Assembly: GCA_030625905.1 (NCBI GenBank)
Contig: DAOUQA010000129.1
Span: forward strand, 1 to 6,121
Source of the DNA: Kiritimatiellales bacterium
GTDB taxonomy: Bacteria; Verrucomicrobiota; Kiritimatiellia; Kiritimatiellales; Pontiellaceae
Reading direction: 5' to 3'
Length of the DNA: 6,121 nt
In this document: one piece after another, positions 3,654 through 6,121 of the stretch
How the letters are laid out: every line of letters begins with the position of its first letter
Numbering within the stretch: the stretch's first letter is position 1
Position numbers and translations under genes: made by a program
Notes under the pieces: generated by a model
Seen by the model: the letters and a program-made list of their open reading frames with translations, nothing else
What the model was told of the DNA's origin: nothing
The model's database searches: none

Positions 3654-6121
3654 ATGCCTAAACAATGGATCAAGGTGGCGGGGGCACGGGAGCACAACCT
3701 GAAGGATGTGCACGTGAAGATCCCGCGCGACGAACTGACGGTGGTAACGGGGCTGAGCGGCTCGGGCAAGTCGTCGCTGGCGTTCGATACGATCTATGCA
3801 GAGGGGCAGCGCAAGTATGTCGAGAGCCTGTCGGCCTATGCCCGCCAATTCCTAGGCCAGATGCAGAAGCCGGATGTCGACTATATCGAGGGGCTCTCCC
3901 CGGCGGTATCGATCGAGCAACGCACGGCGGGCGCGAACCCACGCTCGATCGTGGCGACGACCACCGAAATCTACGACTATCTTCGACTCTTTTTTGCCAG
4001 TATCGGCAAGTCGCATTGCTACAAATGCGGCCAGCCGGTTTCCGGCCAGAGCGCGGAGGAGATGGTCGAGCAGTTGATGCAGCTACCTGCCAAAACCAAG
4101 CTGATGCTGCTTGCTCCGCTGGTGCGGGGTCGCAAGGGCGAGCATCTGGAAGTCTTCGAGAGCATCCGCAAGCAGGGCTTCGTGCGCGTGCGCGTTGATG
4201 GCGAAATCGTCGAAATAGAAAAGGTTCCAAAGCTTGGAAAAACCAAAAAGCACACCATCGAGGCGGTGGTGGATCGTCTGGCGATCACCGACGATATTCG
4301 CACCCGCATGACCGATTCGGTCGAGATTGCCCTGCGCGAGGGCGAATCGCTCATGACGGTGCTGGTGGCCAACGCGGACGGCGGATGGGACGAAAAAATC
4401 TATTCCGAGAACAACGCCTGCCTCGATTGTGGAATCAGTTTTGATGCGTTGCAGTCGCGCCACTTTTCGTTCAACAGTCCGTACGGGGCATGTCCGACCT
4501 GCCACGGCCTTGGCACGCAGCTGATCTTTGAGCTCGACCTGGTGGTGCCGGATCCATCTGTGGCGTGGACGAAAGCGATTCACCCGATGCGCTATGGCGG
4601 TCGCCGGGTGGTCATATACTACAACAAACTCCTGAATGCGCTGGCCGATGCCTATGGAATGGATCCAACGATTCCATTCGGGGAGCTTCCCGAAGATTTT
4701 CTGGATATTCTGCTGCATGGGTCGGACGAGGTGGAAATCCAGTATTATATGCGGCGGCGGTTGCAGTCCAAACCCTTTGCGGGGATTTTCCCGATTCTGG
4801 AAAAGCGGCTGGAGGATAATGAAAGCGAGGCGATGAGCCATTGGTTGCGCGGCTATATGACGCGACGGGAATGTCCCGGATGCAACGGCGCGCGCCTGCG
4901 CCCGGCGGTGCTGGCCTGCACGGTGGCCGGTCGCAACATTCGCGAAATCATCACCGATTCGGTGGTGGACTCGGCGGCGTTTTTCGAAACCTTGAAGCTT
5001 ACGAAGCAAGAAAAACTGATCACCAAGGAAATCCTCAAGGAGATCCGCTCGCGGCTGGGCTTCATGGTGAATGTGGGGCTGGACTACCTCACGCTCGACC
5101 GCGAAAGCGGTACGCTTTCCGGCGGGGAGGCGCAGCGCATCCGGCTGGCGACGCAGATCGGTGCGGGGCTCGTCGGCGTGGTCTATGTCCTGGACGAGCC
5201 GAGCATCGGCTTGCACCAGCGCGACAACGACCGGCTGATTGGCACACTCAAAGGGCTGCGCGACCTCGGCAACACCGTGATTGTGGTCGAGCACGACGAG
5301 CAGACGATTCGCACCGCCGACTATGTGATTGATATGGGCCCCGCCGCCGGGCGACACGGCGGCGAGGTGGTCTTTGCCGGAAGGGCTGACAAGCTGCTGT
5401 TGGCCGATACGCTGACCGCCCAGTATTTGCGCGGCGAAAAGAGGGTCGAGATTCCCGAAAAGCGGATGAAGCCATTCAAGGGCTGGATCGAGCTGAAAGG
5501 GGCGGAGGCCAACAATCTCCGGAAGGTGAACGCCAAGTTTCCGCTCGGGCTGTTCACCTGTGTGACCGGGGTTTCCGGCAGCGGCAAAAGCACCCTCGTT
5601 GACAACACCCTCAAGCGGGCGCTGATGCGGCACTTCCACCATTCAAAAGAGATTCCCGGAAAGCACAAGAGCCTCAGCGGCGTGGAGCTGATCGACAAGA
5701 TGATCGTGATCGACCAGTCACCGATTGGCCGGACGCCGCGCTCCAACCCAGCCACCTACACCGGCGCGTTCACTGACATTCGCAGCCTGTTCGCCAGCCT
5801 ACCGGCCTCGAAGGTGCGGGGCTACAAGCCCGGTCGCTACAGCTTCAACGTCAAGGGTGGACGCTGCGAGCGCTGCAAGGGCGACGGCATCCTGAAGATC
5901 GAAATGCACTTTCTCCCGGATGTCTATGTGCCCTGCGAGCAATGCAACGAACAGCGCTACAACCGCGAGACGCTCGAAGTCCACTACAAGGGCAAGAACA
6001 TTGCCGATGTGCTCGACATGACCATCAACGAGGCACTCGAATTCTTCGAGGCGGTACCCAAAATCCATCGCAAGATGAAAACGCTCTGCGAAGTTGGCCT
6101 CGGCTACCTCAAACTTGGCCA
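3654..6121 (+). CDS. uvrA: UvrA, excinuclease ABC subunit A (3' end outside window)
   Basis: UvrA is the damage-recognition ATPase of nucleotide excision repair. It dimerises, loads UvrB on lesions and acts in the cytoplasm. 822 codons are visible and the frame is open to the window edge; the family is about 940 residues, so roughly 115 are missing, including the second ABC signature and Walker B. Seen in order: GAREHNLK (10-17), first Walker A GLSGSGKSS (33-41), the YVESLSAYARQFL region and EGLSPAVSIEQ. First zinc-finger cysteines are 256, 259, 280 and 283; the first ABC signature LSGGEAQR is at 488-495, with Walker B VYVLDEPS (Asp514-Glu515). The second Walker A is GVSGSGKST (639-647), and the second zinc-finger cysteines are 738, 741, 761 and 764. 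DQSPIGRTPRSNPATYTG lies between the last two. After the last pair the usual Cys-Lys-Gly-Lys-Arg-Tyr reads CNEQRY. No LexA-type box is seen upstream, and the 89-base gap is mostly REP-like palindrome. Confidence 0.98.
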   Translation, partial: MPKQWIKVAGAREHNLKDVHVKIPRDELTVVTGLSGSGKSSLAFDTIYAEGQRKYVESLSAYARQFLGQMQKPDVDYIEGLSPAVSIEQRTAGANPRSIVATTTEIYDYLRLFFASIGKSHCYKCGQPVSGQSAEEMVEQLMQLPAKTKLMLLAPLVRGRKGEHLEVFESIRKQGFVRVRVDGEIVEIEKVPKLGKTKKHTIEAVVDRLAITDDIRTRMTDSVEIALREGESLMTVLVANADGGWDEKIYSENNACLDCGISFDALQSRHFSFNSPYGACPTCHGLGTQLIFELDLVVPDPSVAWTKAIHPMRYGGRRVVIYYNKLLNALADAYGMDPTIPFGELPEDFLDILLHGSDEVEIQYYMRRRLQSKPFAGIFPILEKRLEDNESEAMSHWLRGYMTRRECPGCNGARLRPAVLACTVAGRNIREIITDSVVDSAAFFETLKLTKQEKLITKEILKEIRSRLGFMVNVGLDYLTLDRESGTLSGGEAQRIRLATQIGAGLVGVVYVLDEPSIGLHQRDNDRLIGTLKGLRDLGNTVIVVEHDEQTIRTADYVIDMGPAAGRHGGEVVFAGRADKLLLADTLTAQYLRGEKRVEIPEKRMKPFKGWIELKGAEANNLRKVNAKFPLGLFTCVTGVSGSGKSTLVDNTLKRALMRHFHHSKEIPGKHKSLSGVELIDKMIVIDQSPIGRTPRSNPATYTGAFTDIRSLFASLPASKVRGYKPGRYSFNVKGGRCERCKGDGILKIEMHFLPDVYVPCEQCNEQRYNRETLEVHYKGKNIADVLDMTINEALEFFEAVPKIHRKMKTLCEVGLGYLKLG

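Noticed and set aside
4083..5642. Long open frame of about 519 codons on the - strand
   Set aside because: It is fully antisense to uvrA, which shows all family motifs in the + frame. The frame is open because of uvrA codon bias, and the translation has no recognisable domain.

Overview
The window most likely comes from a marine or sediment bacterium of the PVC group, plausibly Kiritimatiellota (Pontiella-like). This is inferred from familiarity with the protein types (a Pontiella-type sulfatase, a small helix-turn-helix protein, a RAYT-type transposase beside GTAG-headed palindromes) and not from any marker-gene comparison. All convincing genes lie on the + strand. The large open frames on the - strand are shadows.

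Layout: (1) 2-772, the C-terminal part of a sulfatase whose catalytic N-terminus is outside the window, closed by a clear intrinsic terminator (785-822). (2) A REP-like inverted pair (845-914), then a 363-residue exported substrate-binding protein related to the 4,5-dihydroxyphthalate decarboxylase / NMT1-like periplasmic-binding fold (939-2030). (3) A decayed stretch (2031-2542) with a 9-G homopolymer, the 3' end of an ISL3-like transposase (2167-2352), and an unidentified 40-codon open tail in another frame. (4) A small Cro/XRE-like protein (2543-2803). (5) A candidate REP/RAYT cassette (2815-3638): a long REP-type palindrome, a tandem array of six ~11-12 bp units, a REP-associated tyrosine transposase gene (2965-3564), and a second palindrome. 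(6) uvrA (3654 to the window end), covering about 822 of an expected ~940 codons.

The most interesting signal is the relation between the transposase and the repeats. Six copies of a 20-nt monomer, a GTAG tetranucleotide followed by a CCGSC-TTTA-GSCGG hairpin, occur as three inverted pairs, two of them bracketing the transposase gene. Between pairs the stem changes in a compensatory way (CCGCC/GGCGG versus CCGGC/GCCGG), so the hairpin itself appears to be conserved. This fits the GTAG-plus-hairpin substrate of known RAYT enzymes, here probably outside the well-studied Gammaproteobacteria.

No shared pathway links the genes. The sulfatase is separated by its terminator, the binding protein has no permease in view, and uvrA is a housekeeping DNA-repair gene whose leader appears to have been invaded by, or to have grown up beside, the REP/RAYT cassette. 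The sulfatase is visibly richer in A/T-ending codons than the binding-protein gene and uvrA.
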